Notes: generated by a model from the letters alone, not told the origin. DNA of 27,988 nucleotides from an uncultured Muribaculaceae bacterium (GCA_910584545.1 CAJUBC010000028.1:1-27988), one strand, 5' to 3'. Numbered from the stretch's first letter, positions 7,624-17,092 are shown. Program-made: numbers and translations.

Positions 7624-8872
7624 AAAAGACTTTGAGATAATGGCTCCGGTAGGGAGCCGCGAATCGCTGGCCGCAGCGGTGCATGCCGGGGCCGATGCCG
7701 TCTATTTCGGTATCGAGGGTCTCAACATGCGCAGCAGGTCGAGCGCCAACTTCACCGCCGACGACATGGCGGATATCGCCGCCTTCTGCACGGAGCGCGG
7801 CGTAAAGACATACCTTACCGTCAATACCGTGATATACGACGGCGACATGGAGCTGATGCGCTCCATTATCCGTCGAGCCAAGGATAGCGGCATCTCCGCA
7901 ATAATAGCCTCCGACATGGCCGCCATCCTGTTCGCACGCGAGATCGGGCAGGAGGTGCATATCTCCACGCAGGTGAATGTCAGCAACATCGAGGCCGTGA
8001 AGTTCTACGCGCGGTTCGCCGACGTGATGGTACTCGCCCGCGAGCTGAACATGGACCAGGTGACGGAGGTTCACCGCGCCATAGAGGCCGAGGATATCCG
8101 CGGACCGCACGGCGACCGTATCCGGCTGGAGATGTTCTGCCACGGTGCCCTCTGCATGGCGGTTAGCGGCAAGTGCTACATGAGTCTGCATGAGATGAAC
8201 TCCAGCGCCAACCGGGGGGCTTGCAACCAGATATGCCGCCGCGCTTATACGGTGACCGACCGCGAGACCGGCGAGCAGCTTGACATCGAGAATAAGTATA
8301 TCATGTCGCCCAAGGATCTTAAGACCATCCACTTCCTCAACAAGATGGTGGATGCCGGCGTTCGCGTGTTCAAGATCGAGGGGCGCGCCCGCGGACCGGA
8401 ATATGTGGCAGAGACAGTGGCCTGCTATTCCGAGGCACTGCAGGCCATCGCCGACGGCACCTACTCCGCAGAGATGGTGCCGGAATGGGACCGGCGACTC
8501 GCCAAGACTTTCAACCGGGGATTCTGGAACGGCTACTATCTGGGACAGCGTCTCGGGGAATGGAGCGCGAAATACGGCTCTTCGGCCACCCGCGTCAAAA
8601 GATATGCCGCAAAGACCATCCGTTATTTCTCCAAACTCGGTGTCGGGGAGTTCCTGATGGAGGGTGGCGAGCTGAAAGTCGGGGATGAGGTCGTTCTGAC
8701 CGGACCGACGACAGGAGCGCTGATATTCAAGGTCGAGGAACTGCGCTATGATCTCCAGCCGGTGGATAAGGTGAAAAAGGGAGAGCTTTTCTCGATGCCT
8801 GTACCGGAAAAGGTCCGGCCTTCGGATAAGCTTTACCTTTGGGACAAAACCAATAATAATTTTGAAGGTTGA
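7616..8872 (+). CDS. U32 family protein, probable tRNA uridine hydroxylation protein (TrhP/YegQ-like)
   Basis: 418 residues. The exact U32 signature is present at 172-190: ExFxxG[SA]xCxxxxGxCxxS, here EMFCHGALCMAVSGKCYMS. Conserved cysteines are Cys180, Cys187, Cys203 and Cys207, probably an iron-sulfur site. The N-terminus EIMAPVGSRESLAAAVHAGA and the central IHFLNKMVDAGVRVFKIEGR are typical of the YegQ/TrhP subgroup, which is linked to 5-hydroxyuridine formation at tRNA position 34. Database names often say collagenase-like peptidase; the tRNA role is better supported for this subgroup. It overlaps menG by eight bases and is probably the last gene of the operon. Subgroup assignment is by recall. 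Confidence 0.85.
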   Translation: MLRKDFEIMAPVGSRESLAAAVHAGADAVYFGIEGLNMRSRSSANFTADDMADIAAFCTERGVKTYLTVNTVIYDGDMELMRSIIRRAKDSGISAIIASDMAAILFAREIGQEVHISTQVNVSNIEAVKFYARFADVMVLARELNMDQVTEVHRAIEAEDIRGPHGDRIRLEMFCHGALCMAVSGKCYMSLHEMNSSANRGACNQICRRAYTVTDRETGEQLDIENKYIMSPKDLKTIHFLNKMVDAGVRVFKIEGRARGPEYVAETVACYSEALQAIADGTYSAEMVPEWDRRLAKTFNRGFWNGYYLGQRLGEWSAKYGSSATRVKRYAAKTIRYFSKLGVGEFLMEGGELKVGDEVVLTGPTTGALIFKVEELRYDLQPVDKVKKGELFSMPVPEKVRPSDKLYLWDKTNNNFEG

Positions 8873-8874
8873 AC

Positions 8875-8905
8875 TTTGAATTATTGATACGCAAAGCTAT
8901 TTTTG
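8875..8905 (+). promoter_or_regulatory. Promoter of the C10 protease gene
   Basis: TTTG at 8875-8878, 19 bases, then TATTTTTG at 8898-8905, a strong Bacteroidetes match. Transcription would begin near 8912, about 40 bases before the ATG at 8953. The protease is therefore probably expressed independently of the upstream operon. The upstream element sits in a copy of the ttttgaaggttgaa repeat also seen before phoH. Confidence 0.65.
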
Positions 8906-8952
8906 AATTCTTATTAAAAAATCATCAAACACTACTAATATTCGCATTCTCA

Positions 8953-11037
8953 ATGAAAAGAATCATCATGCCAATCGCCGCGGTACTCACAGCCTTAGCA
9001 TGCGCCGCAGCACCCATCACGCCCGAGGAGGCACTCAGCCGCGTCCTTCCCGATGCGCCCGCGAAGGTGTCGGGAAAACAGGTGTCCCGTTTCCGTCTCG
9101 CCATAACGAAGAACATAGACAACGCGCCGGTGCTCTACCTCTTCCGCAACGCCGATAACGGATTCATCCTGACTTCGGCTGACGACAACACTACCCTGCT
9201 CCTTGGTTATGGCGATTCTCCCGCACTCGATGCGGAGGGACGTGCTCCCGAGGCATTCGAAGCCTGGATGGAGGAGCTTGGGCGCCAGGTGGCATACGCC
9301 GCGCAGCAGGATGGATCGCGCCGCATCATGCAGAAGGAGCGCCCTGTGAGAACACCGATAGCCCCTCTCTGCAAGACCGCCTGGAACCAGGGAGATCCCT
9401 ACAACCAGAAATGCCCGAAGCTGAACGGCGAAAGGTCAGTGACCGGTTGCGTGGCCACCGCAATGGCACAGGTACTGAAGTACCACAACTGGCCCGACAA
9501 AGCCGAGGGGAAAGTCTCCTATCAGTGGCGCAGCGGAAAGAGGGCGATAAGCCTCGATCTCGCAGACCAGGAGCTGAATTGGGACAATATGCTCGACCGA
9601 TACACGGACAGCGCAACCGAAGATCAGAAACTTGCCGTGGCGTTGCTGATGCGTGCCGTCGGATTCTCAGTGGAGATGGACTACAGTCCGGATGCTTCGG
9701 GATCGTACTCCGTCAACATCGGTCCGGCGCTAACAAAGCATTTCAAGTACGATAAAGGGATGAGGTACCTCAGCCGCAGCTATTACAGCCTGCCGGAATG
9801 GGAGGAGACAATCTACAACTCGCTGCGTGACTTCGGCCCCGTGATCTATGGTGGACAGGCCATGATCGGCGGCCACTCCTTCGTGTGCGACGGATATGAC
9901 GCCGACGGCTATTTCCACTTCAACTGGGGCTGGGGCGGTGTCAGCGACGGCTACTTCCTGCTGGATGCCCTCGACCCGGAGGTCCACGGCATCGGAGGCG
10001 CGGATTCGGCGTTCAATTTCATGCAGGATGCCGTGGTCGACATCCGTCCCGACCGGAGCGGAACTTCCGAATTCATCGGGGAAATCATACTCGGATCCCC
10101 GCTGAAATTCACCGGTGACTGGCGCGGTATCGAGCCTGAGGAGGGGGAGGAACTTCCGGAACTCATCAACGGTCAGCTCACGCTTCCGAACTACTTCCCG
10201 ATAGAGGGATTCGCATATAACCCCGGTCCCGGCACGTTCACCGACGGCTATGTCGGCGTGGCGATAGACCTTTACGGCGACACGAAGAACGATGCCGTGG
10301 AGTATCCTTACTTCACCTATAACGAGTTCCACGACGACAACCTCGCGCCCCGCTACGGATATGACGGAGTGATAGTAGAGTTCCCCGAACTGCCCGACGG
10401 CACCTACAGCGTCAGGTCCGCTTATGCTCTCGGCAACGATCCTACGAAGTGGAGTTATGCGCGCACGCAGCTCAACAGTTCCCCCGGATTGATCCTCACT
10501 ATCTCCGATGGACTCGGCACTTTTGCGGAGGAAACAAGAGAGTTGCCCGAGGTCATCGACCTCGACATGCCGGTTGAATTCGGCAACATGGATGTCATCC
10601 GCGTCTCAGGAAAGTGGACGTTGGCGAGCGAGGTCCCTTATTACAGCACCTACTATCCGATTCTTCTCAAGGGTGATAATTTAGCCGGTATCGGTACGCA
10701 GGGTATCGTGGACCTCGAGGCGGGGGGAACAGCCATGCTCGACTTCAAGACCTCGTTCACCACTCAGCGCGGCCAAACCCTCAAGCCGGGCAAATATGAT
10801 TTCTGCATCGGCATAGCCGATTCGGAGGGTCAGATCTATGCGGCAAACGAACCGTTCGAGATAACTCTGACGCAGTCCTCCGGCATAGAGGATGTCAAGG
10901 CGGAATCGGAAGCAATCAGTATCGAATACTTCGCGCCCGACGGCACCCGCCTCGCCGAAAGGCCCGAGCAGGGAATATACATCGAGCGGACAACAAAAGC
11001 CGACGGCACACGCACCGTCACCAAGCGCGTGAGATAA
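8953..11037 (+). CDS. Secreted C10 family cysteine peptidase (streptopain-like)
   Basis: 694 residues from the ATG at 8953. A longer frame from a TTG at 8869 is rejected because it runs over the promoter. A signal peptide (MKRIIMPIAAVLTALACAAA) is followed by a streptopain-type prodomain (about 22-125; RFRLAITKNIDNAPVLYLFR, NGFILTSADD). The protease domain carries the catalytic Cys166 in TGCVATAMAQVLKYH, His308 in GGHSFVCDGYD, and Asn324 in FNWGWGG. About 300 residues of probable beta-rich modules follow. The last 40 residues (EYFAPDGTRLAERPEQGIYI, then ADGTRTVTKRVR) match the tail of the 1706 protein, suggesting type IX-type export. TALAC is a poor lipobox, so signal peptidase I cleavage is more likely. 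The substrate is unknown; nutrient proteolysis or action on host proteins is inference. Confidence 0.92.
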   Translation: MKRIIMPIAAVLTALACAAAPITPEEALSRVLPDAPAKVSGKQVSRFRLAITKNIDNAPVLYLFRNADNGFILTSADDNTTLLLGYGDSPALDAEGRAPEAFEAWMEELGRQVAYAAQQDGSRRIMQKERPVRTPIAPLCKTAWNQGDPYNQKCPKLNGERSVTGCVATAMAQVLKYHNWPDKAEGKVSYQWRSGKRAISLDLADQELNWDNMLDRYTDSATEDQKLAVALLMRAVGFSVEMDYSPDASGSYSVNIGPALTKHFKYDKGMRYLSRSYYSLPEWEETIYNSLRDFGPVIYGGQAMIGGHSFVCDGYDADGYFHFNWGWGGVSDGYFLLDALDPEVHGIGGADSAFNFMQDAVVDIRPDRSGTSEFIGEIILGSPLKFTGDWRGIEPEEGEELPELINGQLTLPNYFPIEGFAYNPGPGTFTDGYVGVAIDLYGDTKNDAVEYPYFTYNEFHDDNLAPRYGYDGVIVEFPELPDGTYSVRSAYALGNDPTKWSYARTQLNSSPGLILTISDGLGTFAEETRELPEVIDLDMPVEFGNMDVIRVSGKWTLASEVPYYSTYYPILLKGDNLAGIGTQGIVDLEAGGTAMLDFKTSFTTQRGQTLKPGKYDFCIGIADSEGQIYAANEPFEITLTQSSGIEDVKAESEAISIEYFAPDGTRLAERPEQGIYIERTTKADGTRTVTKRVR

Positions 11038-11057
11038 TCCGCCATCAATACCCATAC

Positions 11058-11090
11058 AAGAGGCGACCGTGAACACGGTTGCCTCTTTTC
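11058..11090 (+). terminator. Intrinsic terminator after the C10 protease
   Basis: The stem aagaggcgaccgtg (11058-11071) pairs with cacggttgcctctt (11074-11087) through one G-U pair and a two-base loop, and is followed by a T-rich run. It begins 20 bases after the stop codon. Confidence 0.9.
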
Positions 11091-11125
11091 TTTCACCATG
11101 TTCTTTTTTCTTTCACCATGTTATT
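11086..11125. repeat. 20-bp tandem duplication in the terminator tail
   Basis: ttttctttcaccatgttctt at 11086-11105 is followed directly by a copy with one change at 11106-11125 (19 of 20 bases). It starts inside the T-run of the terminator. This looks like a recent local duplication; no function is apparent. Confidence 0.7.
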
Positions 11126-11182
11126 AATGCAAAGGTAAATTTTATGAGTCATTCCGGGGTTTTAACATTTTTAAAACTTTTG

Positions 11183-11216
11183 ATTGCGGCTATACGGCAA
11201 ATTTTGATTACATTTG
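11183..11216 (+). promoter_or_regulatory. Likely promoter of the parAB operon
   Basis: TACATTTG at 11209-11216 is a full -7 match. The upstream element is weaker: ATTG at 11183-11186 at a 22-base gap, or TTTG at 11179-11182 at 26. The region is AT-rich and follows the protease terminator, so a start of transcription is expected here. The leader to the ATG at 11304 is about 80 bases. Confidence 0.45.
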
Positions 11217-11303
11217 CAAATTAATATGGTTGTCGAATAGACGGATATCGGATTCAGACCGTATCGTCCTATCCGCCAGTTGTTTATGAAAACTCAGCTT
11301 TTC

Positions 11304-12077
11304 ATGGGAAAAATTATCGCAATCGCAAACCAGAAGGGAGGAGTGGGCAAGACCACCACATCCTTCAACTTAGGAGCCTGCCTGGCGGTAGGAGGCAAGC
11401 GCGTGCTGTTGGTCGACGCCGATCCGCAGGCCAACGCCACCTCCGGTATCGGTGTGGAGCTGTCGGAGACCGACGCCTCGGTCTACGAATGCCTTATCGA
11501 CGACTATCCCGCCGCCGACGCAGTGCTGCACACGCAGATTGACGGACTCGACATCATCGGGTCGAACATCAACCTTGTCGGCGCCGAGGTAGAACTGATG
11601 AACCGTCAGGACCGCGAGCACTGTCTCTCACGCGCCCTCGCGCCGGTGAGAGACAACTACGACTACGTGCTGATCGACTGCTCCCCTTCGCTCGGAATCA
11701 TCACAGTCAACGCCCTCACGGCCGCAGACTCCGTGCTGATACCCGTGCAGGCGGAATACTTCGCCCTCGAGGGAATCGCGCAGCTGCTCAACACCATCCG
11801 TATCATCAAGAGCCGTCTGAAACCATCGCTCGAGATCGAGGGATTCCTCCTCACCATGTACGACGCGCGCCTCCGCCTGGCCAACCAGATCTACGAGGAG
11901 CTCAAGGGGCACTTCGGCGACATGGTGTTCTCCACGGTGATACCGCGCAACATCAAGCTATCGGAATCGCCGAGCCACGGTCTTCCTGTGATACTCTACG
12001 ACCCTGACTCGCGCGGAGCCATAGCATACACCCAGCTTGCCAAGGAGCTTAAATCACGCAAGCGCAAGAAGAACTGA
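11304..12077 (+). CDS. parA: Chromosome partitioning ATPase ParA (Soj)
   Basis: 257 residues from the ATG at 11304; in-frame upstream starts add only an unconserved MFMKTQLF. The deviant Walker A box KGGVGKTT lies at 11-18 with signature Lys11 and Lys16, the VDADPQANATSG motif follows (Asp38, Asp40), and the Walker B region reads YVLIDCSPSLG. ParA binds DNA non-specifically when ATP-bound and moves ParB-parS complexes during chromosome segregation. It lies five bases before parB in the usual order. Neither dnaA nor a clear parS site is visible. The length and the parB partner indicate the chromosomal type rather than a plasmid MinD or ParA. Confidence 0.96.
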   Translation: MGKIIAIANQKGGVGKTTTSFNLGACLAVGGKRVLLVDADPQANATSGIGVELSETDASVYECLIDDYPAADAVLHTQIDGLDIIGSNINLVGAEVELMNRQDREHCLSRALAPVRDNYDYVLIDCSPSLGIITVNALTAADSVLIPVQAEYFALEGIAQLLNTIRIIKSRLKPSLEIEGFLLTMYDARLRLANQIYEELKGHFGDMVFSTVIPRNIKLSESPSHGLPVILYDPDSRGAIAYTQLAKELKSRKRKKN

Positions 12078-12082
12078 CATCA

Positions 12083-12943
12083 ATGATAAACAAGCGCAAC
12101 GCATTGGGCCGGGGTCTCGACTCCCTCATCCGCATGGATGAGGTGAGGACGGACGGAAGCTCGGCCATATCAGAAATAGAAATCTCGCGGATAGAGCCCA
12201 ATCCGGAGCAGCCGCGCCGCACTTTCGACGAGGAGACGCTCGACGAGCTCGCAGCCTCGATCCGGGAGTTCGGGGTGGTGCAGCCGCTGACGCTGCGGCT
12301 TTCGGATAACGGCAACTACCAGATAATAGCCGGCGAACGACGCTGGCGCGCGGCATCGCGCGCGGGACTGCGCACCGTGCCGGCATACGTACGCAAGGCA
12401 TCCGACTCGGAAATGACCGAGATGGCCCTCATCGAGAACATCCAGCGCGAGGACCTCAACGCCATAGAAGTGGCGCTCGGGTTCAAGCAGCTGATCGACA
12501 AATACGCCCTCACTCAGGAACGCCTTTCCGAGCGTCTGGGCAAGAAACGCGCCACCATCGCCAACCATCTCCGGCTGCTGCGCCTTCCGGCTGAAATCCA
12601 GCTCGGCCTGCGCGACAAGAACATCGACATGGGGCATGCACGCGCCCTTCTCGGCCTCGATGACCCGAAGGACCAGCTGCGCCTCTACAAGAGGATTCTG
12701 AAAGAAGGCATGTCGGTGCGTGCCGTGGAGCAGATAGTCCGCGAGGGCCTCGCCCCCGCCGGGCAGTCAGCGCGCCCCAAGGCAATGCCGAACCACGAAT
12801 ACGACGAATTCGCAAAAAACCTGTCCCGGCGTTTCTCCGCTCCGGTGAAGTTCTCCCGGAACGCCGACGGCAAGGGCAGCATAACCTTTAAATTCTCATC
12901 CGACGACGAACTGCATGCGCTCATCAAGGCATTCGAAAGCTGA
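12083..12943 (+). CDS. parB: Chromosome partitioning protein ParB (Spo0J)
   Basis: 286 residues, close to the usual length. The N-terminal CTPase domain carries ISRIEPNPEQPRRTFDEETL, FGVVQPLTLR, the GERRWRAASRAG nucleotide motif, and ALIENIQREDLNAIE. A helix-turn-helix follows (LTQERLSERLGKKRATIANH), and a C-terminal dimerisation domain (about 235-286). ParB loads at parS, slides as a CTP-dependent clamp, and stimulates ParA. The gene follows parA directly and overlaps the DUF5683 gene by 29 bases, so all are probably co-expressed. Confidence 0.96.
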   Translation: MINKRNALGRGLDSLIRMDEVRTDGSSAISEIEISRIEPNPEQPRRTFDEETLDELAASIREFGVVQPLTLRLSDNGNYQIIAGERRWRAASRAGLRTVPAYVRKASDSEMTEMALIENIQREDLNAIEVALGFKQLIDKYALTQERLSERLGKKRATIANHLRLLRLPAEIQLGLRDKNIDMGHARALLGLDDPKDQLRLYKRILKEGMSVRAVEQIVREGLAPAGQSARPKAMPNHEYDEFAKNLSRRFSAPVKFSRNADGKGSITFKFSSDDELHALIKAFES

Positions 12944-13727
12944 CACCCCGCTGCAGGAGCGGATACTGCTGGTGGCACTGTGCATACTCCTCACAGTGCC
13001 GCCCGGCTATTTCACGCCGAAAGCGAATGCAACCACCGAAACACCTCGCAAACCCGAGGCTCCCGCGCTTCCGCTTCCGGCGGCAGAACCGGCCCCCGCG
13101 CAGACACTTCCATCTGACTCCACCGTCAACCTCGATGCCGAAATGGCGATCCGTCTTCCGGGAAACGACTCGATTCCACCGACGGAAGTCACCGCCGACG
13201 ACTATCCATACGGGCTCGACGGAAAGATTCCGTTCAACCCCTCCCCGACACGGGCCGTATGGCTCTCGGCCCTCTGCCCCGGATTGGGACAGATCTACAA
13301 CCGGCGCTACTGGAAACTTCCCATAGTCGTCGGCGGATTCATGGGCCTCGGATACGCCACCGCATGGAACAGCAACCAGTACCAGGACTACATGCAGGCC
13401 TACCGCGACCTGCTCGACAACGATCCCGGCACGAACTCCTACATGGACTTCTTCCCGCCGACCACCGACGAGTCCACCCTCGACAAGAGCTGGCTTGAAC
13501 GGACCTTCAAGTCGCGCAAGGACAATTTCCGCCGCTACCGCGACCTCTGCGTGATCCTTCTCGCAGCCTTCTACCTGATATGCATGGTCGACGCCTACGT
13601 CGACGCGTCGCTGGCGCATTTCGACATATCGCCGAACCTGTCGATGGACCTCTCCCCCACCATGATCCAGCCGGCCGGAGGCGGCAACCGCGCCGCCTTG
13701 GGACTAAACTGGGCAATCAATTTTTAA
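12915..13727 (+). CDS. DUF5683 membrane protein
   Basis: 270 residues. The N-terminal hydrophobic segment (ERILLVALCILLTVPPGYF) is a signal peptide or anchor, followed by a Pro/Ala-rich linker (about 38-90). The DUF5683 core has the family motif RAVWLSALCPGLGQIYNRRY, then YWKLPIVVGGFMGLGYA and a further hydrophobic segment near DLCVILLAAFYLICMVDAYV. The C-terminus (FDISPNLSMDLSPTMI) resembles short exported beta segments. Function is unknown. The gene lies between parB and a lytic transglycosylase, an order I recall from other Bacteroidales. The ATG at 12915 overlaps parB by 29 bases; it was kept because it provides the basic n-region and hydrophobic segment. Confidence 0.85.
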   Translation: MRSSRHSKADTPLQERILLVALCILLTVPPGYFTPKANATTETPRKPEAPALPLPAAEPAPAQTLPSDSTVNLDAEMAIRLPGNDSIPPTEVTADDYPYGLDGKIPFNPSPTRAVWLSALCPGLGQIYNRRYWKLPIVVGGFMGLGYATAWNSNQYQDYMQAYRDLLDNDPGTNSYMDFFPPTTDESTLDKSWLERTFKSRKDNFRRYRDLCVILLAAFYLICMVDAYVDASLAHFDISPNLSMDLSPTMIQPAGGGNRAALGLNWAINF

Positions 13728-13755
13728 CGAACTCTCCAGAATAAAATACAGTATC

Positions 13756-15519
13756 ATGACACGACGACTAACTCAGACAGCTCTTCTGCTCTTAGCCTTA
13801 GCAGCACCGTCGGCCCACGCCGACAAAGGGAAAAACGTGCTCGACATCAAGACGGAAATCACCGACAGCAGCATAGTTTTCCCCGAGAGCTACGAGACCG
13901 ACACACGGAAGATGCTCGAGGGCTGGTACATGAAGAACTACACGGCCACCGACGACCGCTACAAGCGGCAGGGTGACGTGCCGACCGACGACGCCACCAT
14001 CCGCGAACGTCTCGCCAAACTTCCCACGCTCATCGAGATGCCCTACAACCAGATTGTCCGCAGCTATATCGACAGGTACACGCAACGAGGCCGCGAGCAG
14101 GTGGCCGCGCTCTTAGGGCTCAACCTCTACTACATGCCGATCTTCGAACAGGCTCTCGAACAGAACGGCTTGCCGCTCGAGCTGAAATATCTGCCGGTGA
14201 TCGAATCGGGACTGGACCCCAACGCCGTATCCAAGCATGGAGCGTCAGGGCTCTGGCAGTTCATGATCGGCACCGCAAAGGGAATGGGACTGGAGGTGTC
14301 GTCGCTTGTCGACGAGAGGCGCGACCCTTACGCCTCCTCAGCCAAGGCGGCGCAATATCTCAAGGACCTCTTCGCCACCTACGGCAACTGGCCTCTCGCC
14401 ATAGCCGCCTACAACTGCGGACCGGGCACCGTGAACAAGGCCCTGCGCCGCGCAGGCGGTGACGCCGGAACCCTCGACTTCTGGTCGATCTACTATTACC
14501 TGCCTCAGGAGACAAGAGGTTACGTGCCTATGTTCATCGCCGCCAACTACGTGATGAACTACTATCCCTACCACAACATCTCTCCGGTGCTACCCACCAA
14601 GCCGCTGGTGACCGACACGCTGATGATTTCAGACAGGGTACATTTCGACCAGATCTCCCATGTTCTCGACATCCCCATGGAGGAACTGCGGATACTGAAC
14701 CCGCAGTTCCGTGCCGATATCATTCCCGGCACGGCCGACAAACCATACACGCTGGTCCTCCCATCCCAACAGTGCCACGCCTACCTTATGAGTGAGGGCG
14801 ACATCCTCGCCTACGAGGCTGAGAAATATGCCCGTCGCACCGAGGCAGAGCCGGGCATACGTCCAGGCGAGGCGCTGGCCGCCCAGATCGAGCGCGAGGA
14901 GGCCGTAGACGACACTCCGCTCGAGGAGACCGTCGAGGCGCAGACCGTGGTGACGCGTAAACCCGACACGGCCCAAGCCGGCGACCTCCGCACGATTGTG
15001 CACAAGGTGACGCCAGGTCAGACGCTGAGCCGCATCGCCTCGATCTACAATGTGACCTCCGACGACATCAAGGAATGGAACAACCTTCAGCGTAACGCAG
15101 TCCGCACCGGACAGATGCTCCGCATCACCACCACCGCCGAACTGGCCGAAGCCAACGGCGCGCGCGAAGTGGCATCCGCAAGCCAGCCACGCCAGAGCAA
15201 ATGGAGCGAAAGCAATACATCCGCAGCTAAAAAATCCTCAGGTTCATCGAATAAATCCGGAACTAAATCGGGCAAATCGAAACAGAGTTCCAAAGCCAAG
15301 GTCCAGGCTGCTCCCAAGAACCATACCGTGCGCAGCGGTGAGAACCTCTCCGTGATAGCGCGCCGCTACGGAGTCTCCGTCAAAGAACTCCAGCAGGCCA
15401 ACGGCATGAAGGGGAGCGAGCTCCATCCCGGCGACAAGCTGAAACTCCCTTCCAAGGGAAAATCCTCGGTGAAATCGGGAAAATCATCCAAATCCAAGAA
15501 GAAGAAAAGAAGAAGATAA
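13756..15519 (+). CDS. MltD-like lytic transglycosylase with two LysM domains
   Basis: 587 residues, periplasmic or envelope enzyme that cleaves peptidoglycan non-hydrolytically. It has a signal peptide (MTRRLTQTALLLLALAAPSAHA). The SLT domain at about 135-260 has catalytic Glu150 in LPVIESGLDPNAVS, then GASGLWQFM and WPLAIAAYNCGPGTVNKA, as in the MltD family. LysM domains lie at about 416-460 and 523-567 (HTVRSGENLSVIARRYGVSV) and bind peptidoglycan. The linker and last 20 residues are extremely Ser/Lys-rich (ending SKSKKKKRRR), likely to contact anionic wall or membrane surfaces. It starts 28 bases after DUF5683 and probably ends the parAB operon. I saw no strong terminator after it. Confidence 0.93.
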   Translation: MTRRLTQTALLLLALAAPSAHADKGKNVLDIKTEITDSSIVFPESYETDTRKMLEGWYMKNYTATDDRYKRQGDVPTDDATIRERLAKLPTLIEMPYNQIVRSYIDRYTQRGREQVAALLGLNLYYMPIFEQALEQNGLPLELKYLPVIESGLDPNAVSKHGASGLWQFMIGTAKGMGLEVSSLVDERRDPYASSAKAAQYLKDLFATYGNWPLAIAAYNCGPGTVNKALRRAGGDAGTLDFWSIYYYLPQETRGYVPMFIAANYVMNYYPYHNISPVLPTKPLVTDTLMISDRVHFDQISHVLDIPMEELRILNPQFRADIIPGTADKPYTLVLPSQQCHAYLMSEGDILAYEAEKYARRTEAEPGIRPGEALAAQIEREEAVDDTPLEETVEAQTVVTRKPDTAQAGDLRTIVHKVTPGQTLSRIASIYNVTSDDIKEWNNLQRNAVRTGQMLRITTTAELAEANGAREVASASQPRQSKWSESNTSAAKKSSGSSNKSGTKSGKSKQSSKAKVQAAPKNHTVRSGENLSVIARRYGVSVKELQQANGMKGSELHPGDKLKLPSKGKSSVKSGKSSKSKKKKRRR

Positions 15520-15608
15520 CCTCGACAGGCGGCCGCCCGAACCAACCGACACCACTTAAGAACCACAGCCTATATCACAGACAAAACCATAATCTAAATA
15601 TCAAATTA

Positions 15609-15636
15609 ATTCAAAATTCAACATTCAAAATTCAAC
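15609..15636. repeat. Tandem 14-bp repeat (attcaaaattcaac), two copies
   Basis: Two exact tandem copies of attcaaaattcaac lie 28 bases before the nhaD start. Their reverse complement (gttgaattttgaat) matches the repeats around 8858-8886 and 20274-20336, so the window holds three places with this AT-rich motif. The rest of the 15520-15664 gap holds only a small palindrome (ggcggccgcc, 15529-15538). No promoter match was found. Confidence 0.6.
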
Positions 15637-15664
15637 ATTAACTTAAATCTACTACCAGACAAAC

Positions 15665-17059
15665 ATGATTTCCACACTTATCATTCTGTTCTTTATCGGC
15701 TATCTGTGCATCGCGCTCGAGCATCCGCTAAAGATCGACAAGACCGCCACCGCGCTGCTGTTAGGCATGCTGCTGTGGATCCTCTACGCGCTCGGGGCCG
15801 AGTACATAGTCCCGGCGATAGAGGGAGAGTCCCTCCAGGCCTACATCGAGTCGCACCCGCGCATGCTCGGTGAGTCGCTGCACAATCAGGCTCTGAACTA
15901 CATCCTCGACATCAAGATAGTGGAGAGTCTCGGCGACATCACCCAGACCCTCTTCTTCCTGATCGGAGCCATGACCATAGTCGAGCTCGTCGATGTCCAC
16001 GGAGGTTTCTCCGTCCTTACCGACAACATCACCACCCGCAAAAAGCGGACTCTGATGTGGGTAATCTGCGTGCTGACATTCATCCTGTCGGCTGTCCTCG
16101 ACAACATGACCACCACCATCGTGATGGTTCTGCTGCTCCGCAAGCTTATAGAGGACCGGCACGAGCGCTGGCTCTACGCCGGCATGGTGGTGATAGCCGC
16201 CAACACAGGAGGCGCATGGAGCCCCATCGGCGACGTGACCACAATCATGCTCTGGGTGAAGGGCAACGTCACCGCCGCCGCCCTCGTATGCTTCGTGCTG
16301 CTCCCCAGTATCGTGGCCATGGTGGTGCCCCTGCTCGGCATCTCGCGCCAGCTGCACGGCGAACTGCCGCAGCACACCGCGACCACGACGCAGAATTCCG
16401 ACATGTCGTACCGAGAGCGCCTCACCATGCTCATCCTCGGCGTCGGAGGACTGCTGTTCGTGCCGATTTTCAAGAGCATCACGCACCTGCCACCCTTCGT
16501 CGGGATGCTGTTCGTGCTGGCCATTCTCTGGATCTACACCGAGATCTTCTATAACGGCAAGCGTGTGGAGCGCGAGAAGCAGCACCGACTCCCCAAGGTG
16601 ATCTCGCGCATCGACATGCCCTCCATCCTCTTCTTCTTAGGCATCCTTATGGCAGTAGCCGTGCTCGAGCATTCCGGCATCCTGGCCGCCACCGCGGCAT
16701 GGCTCGACAAGACCGTCCACAACATCTACATCATCAACATCCTGCTCGGTATGATGTCGTCGGTATTCGACAACGTACCGCTCGTGGCAGGCGTGATGGG
16801 TATGTACCCGGTGATGGACCCCGGAACTACAGGCTACATGGCCAACTTCGTGCAGGACGGTATCTTCTGGGAGTTCCTCAGCTACTGTGCCGGCGTCGGC
16901 GGCAGCATGCTGATAATCGGCTCTGCAGCCGGTGTCATTGCCATGGGTCTCGAGAAGATAGACTTCGGCTGGTACCTTCGCAAGTTCACGCTCTGGGCAC
17001 TTCTGGGATACCTCGCCGGAGCCGGCGTCTATATTCTGGAAGTGATACTGCTTAAGTAG
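15665..17059 (+). CDS. nhaD: NhaD-type Na+/H+ antiporter
   Basis: 464 residues with about eleven to twelve hydrophobic segments spread along the chain, in the inner membrane. Diagnostic stretches are SAVLDNMTTTIVMVLLLRK and VIAANTGGAWSPIGDVTTIM (Asn180 onward), matching the NhaD/ion transporter superfamily. The second half repeats the theme in MMSSVFDNVPLVAGVMGMYP, as expected from internal pseudo-symmetry with an Asn/Asp pair in each half. It would export sodium in exchange for protons and help pH and salt balance. It is probably monocistronic: a 145-base gap precedes it and a hairpin follows. Confidence 0.93.
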   Translation: MISTLIILFFIGYLCIALEHPLKIDKTATALLLGMLLWILYALGAEYIVPAIEGESLQAYIESHPRMLGESLHNQALNYILDIKIVESLGDITQTLFFLIGAMTIVELVDVHGGFSVLTDNITTRKKRTLMWVICVLTFILSAVLDNMTTTIVMVLLLRKLIEDRHERWLYAGMVVIAANTGGAWSPIGDVTTIMLWVKGNVTAAALVCFVLLPSIVAMVVPLLGISRQLHGELPQHTATTTQNSDMSYRERLTMLILGVGGLLFVPIFKSITHLPPFVGMLFVLAILWIYTEIFYNGKRVEREKQHRLPKVISRIDMPSILFFLGILMAVAVLEHSGILAATAAWLDKTVHNIYIINILLGMMSSVFDNVPLVAGVMGMYPVMDPGTTGYMANFVQDGIFWEFLSYCAGVGGSMLIIGSAAGVIAMGLEKIDFGWYLRKFTLWALLGYLAGAGVYILEVILLK

Positions 17060-17092
17060 AATATGTTTGATAACATAAAGAATTATACGCCC

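Noticed and set aside
8869..8952. Upstream TTG start extending the C10 protease
   Set aside because: The extension runs over a strong promoter and would bury the signal peptide 28 residues from the N-terminus.
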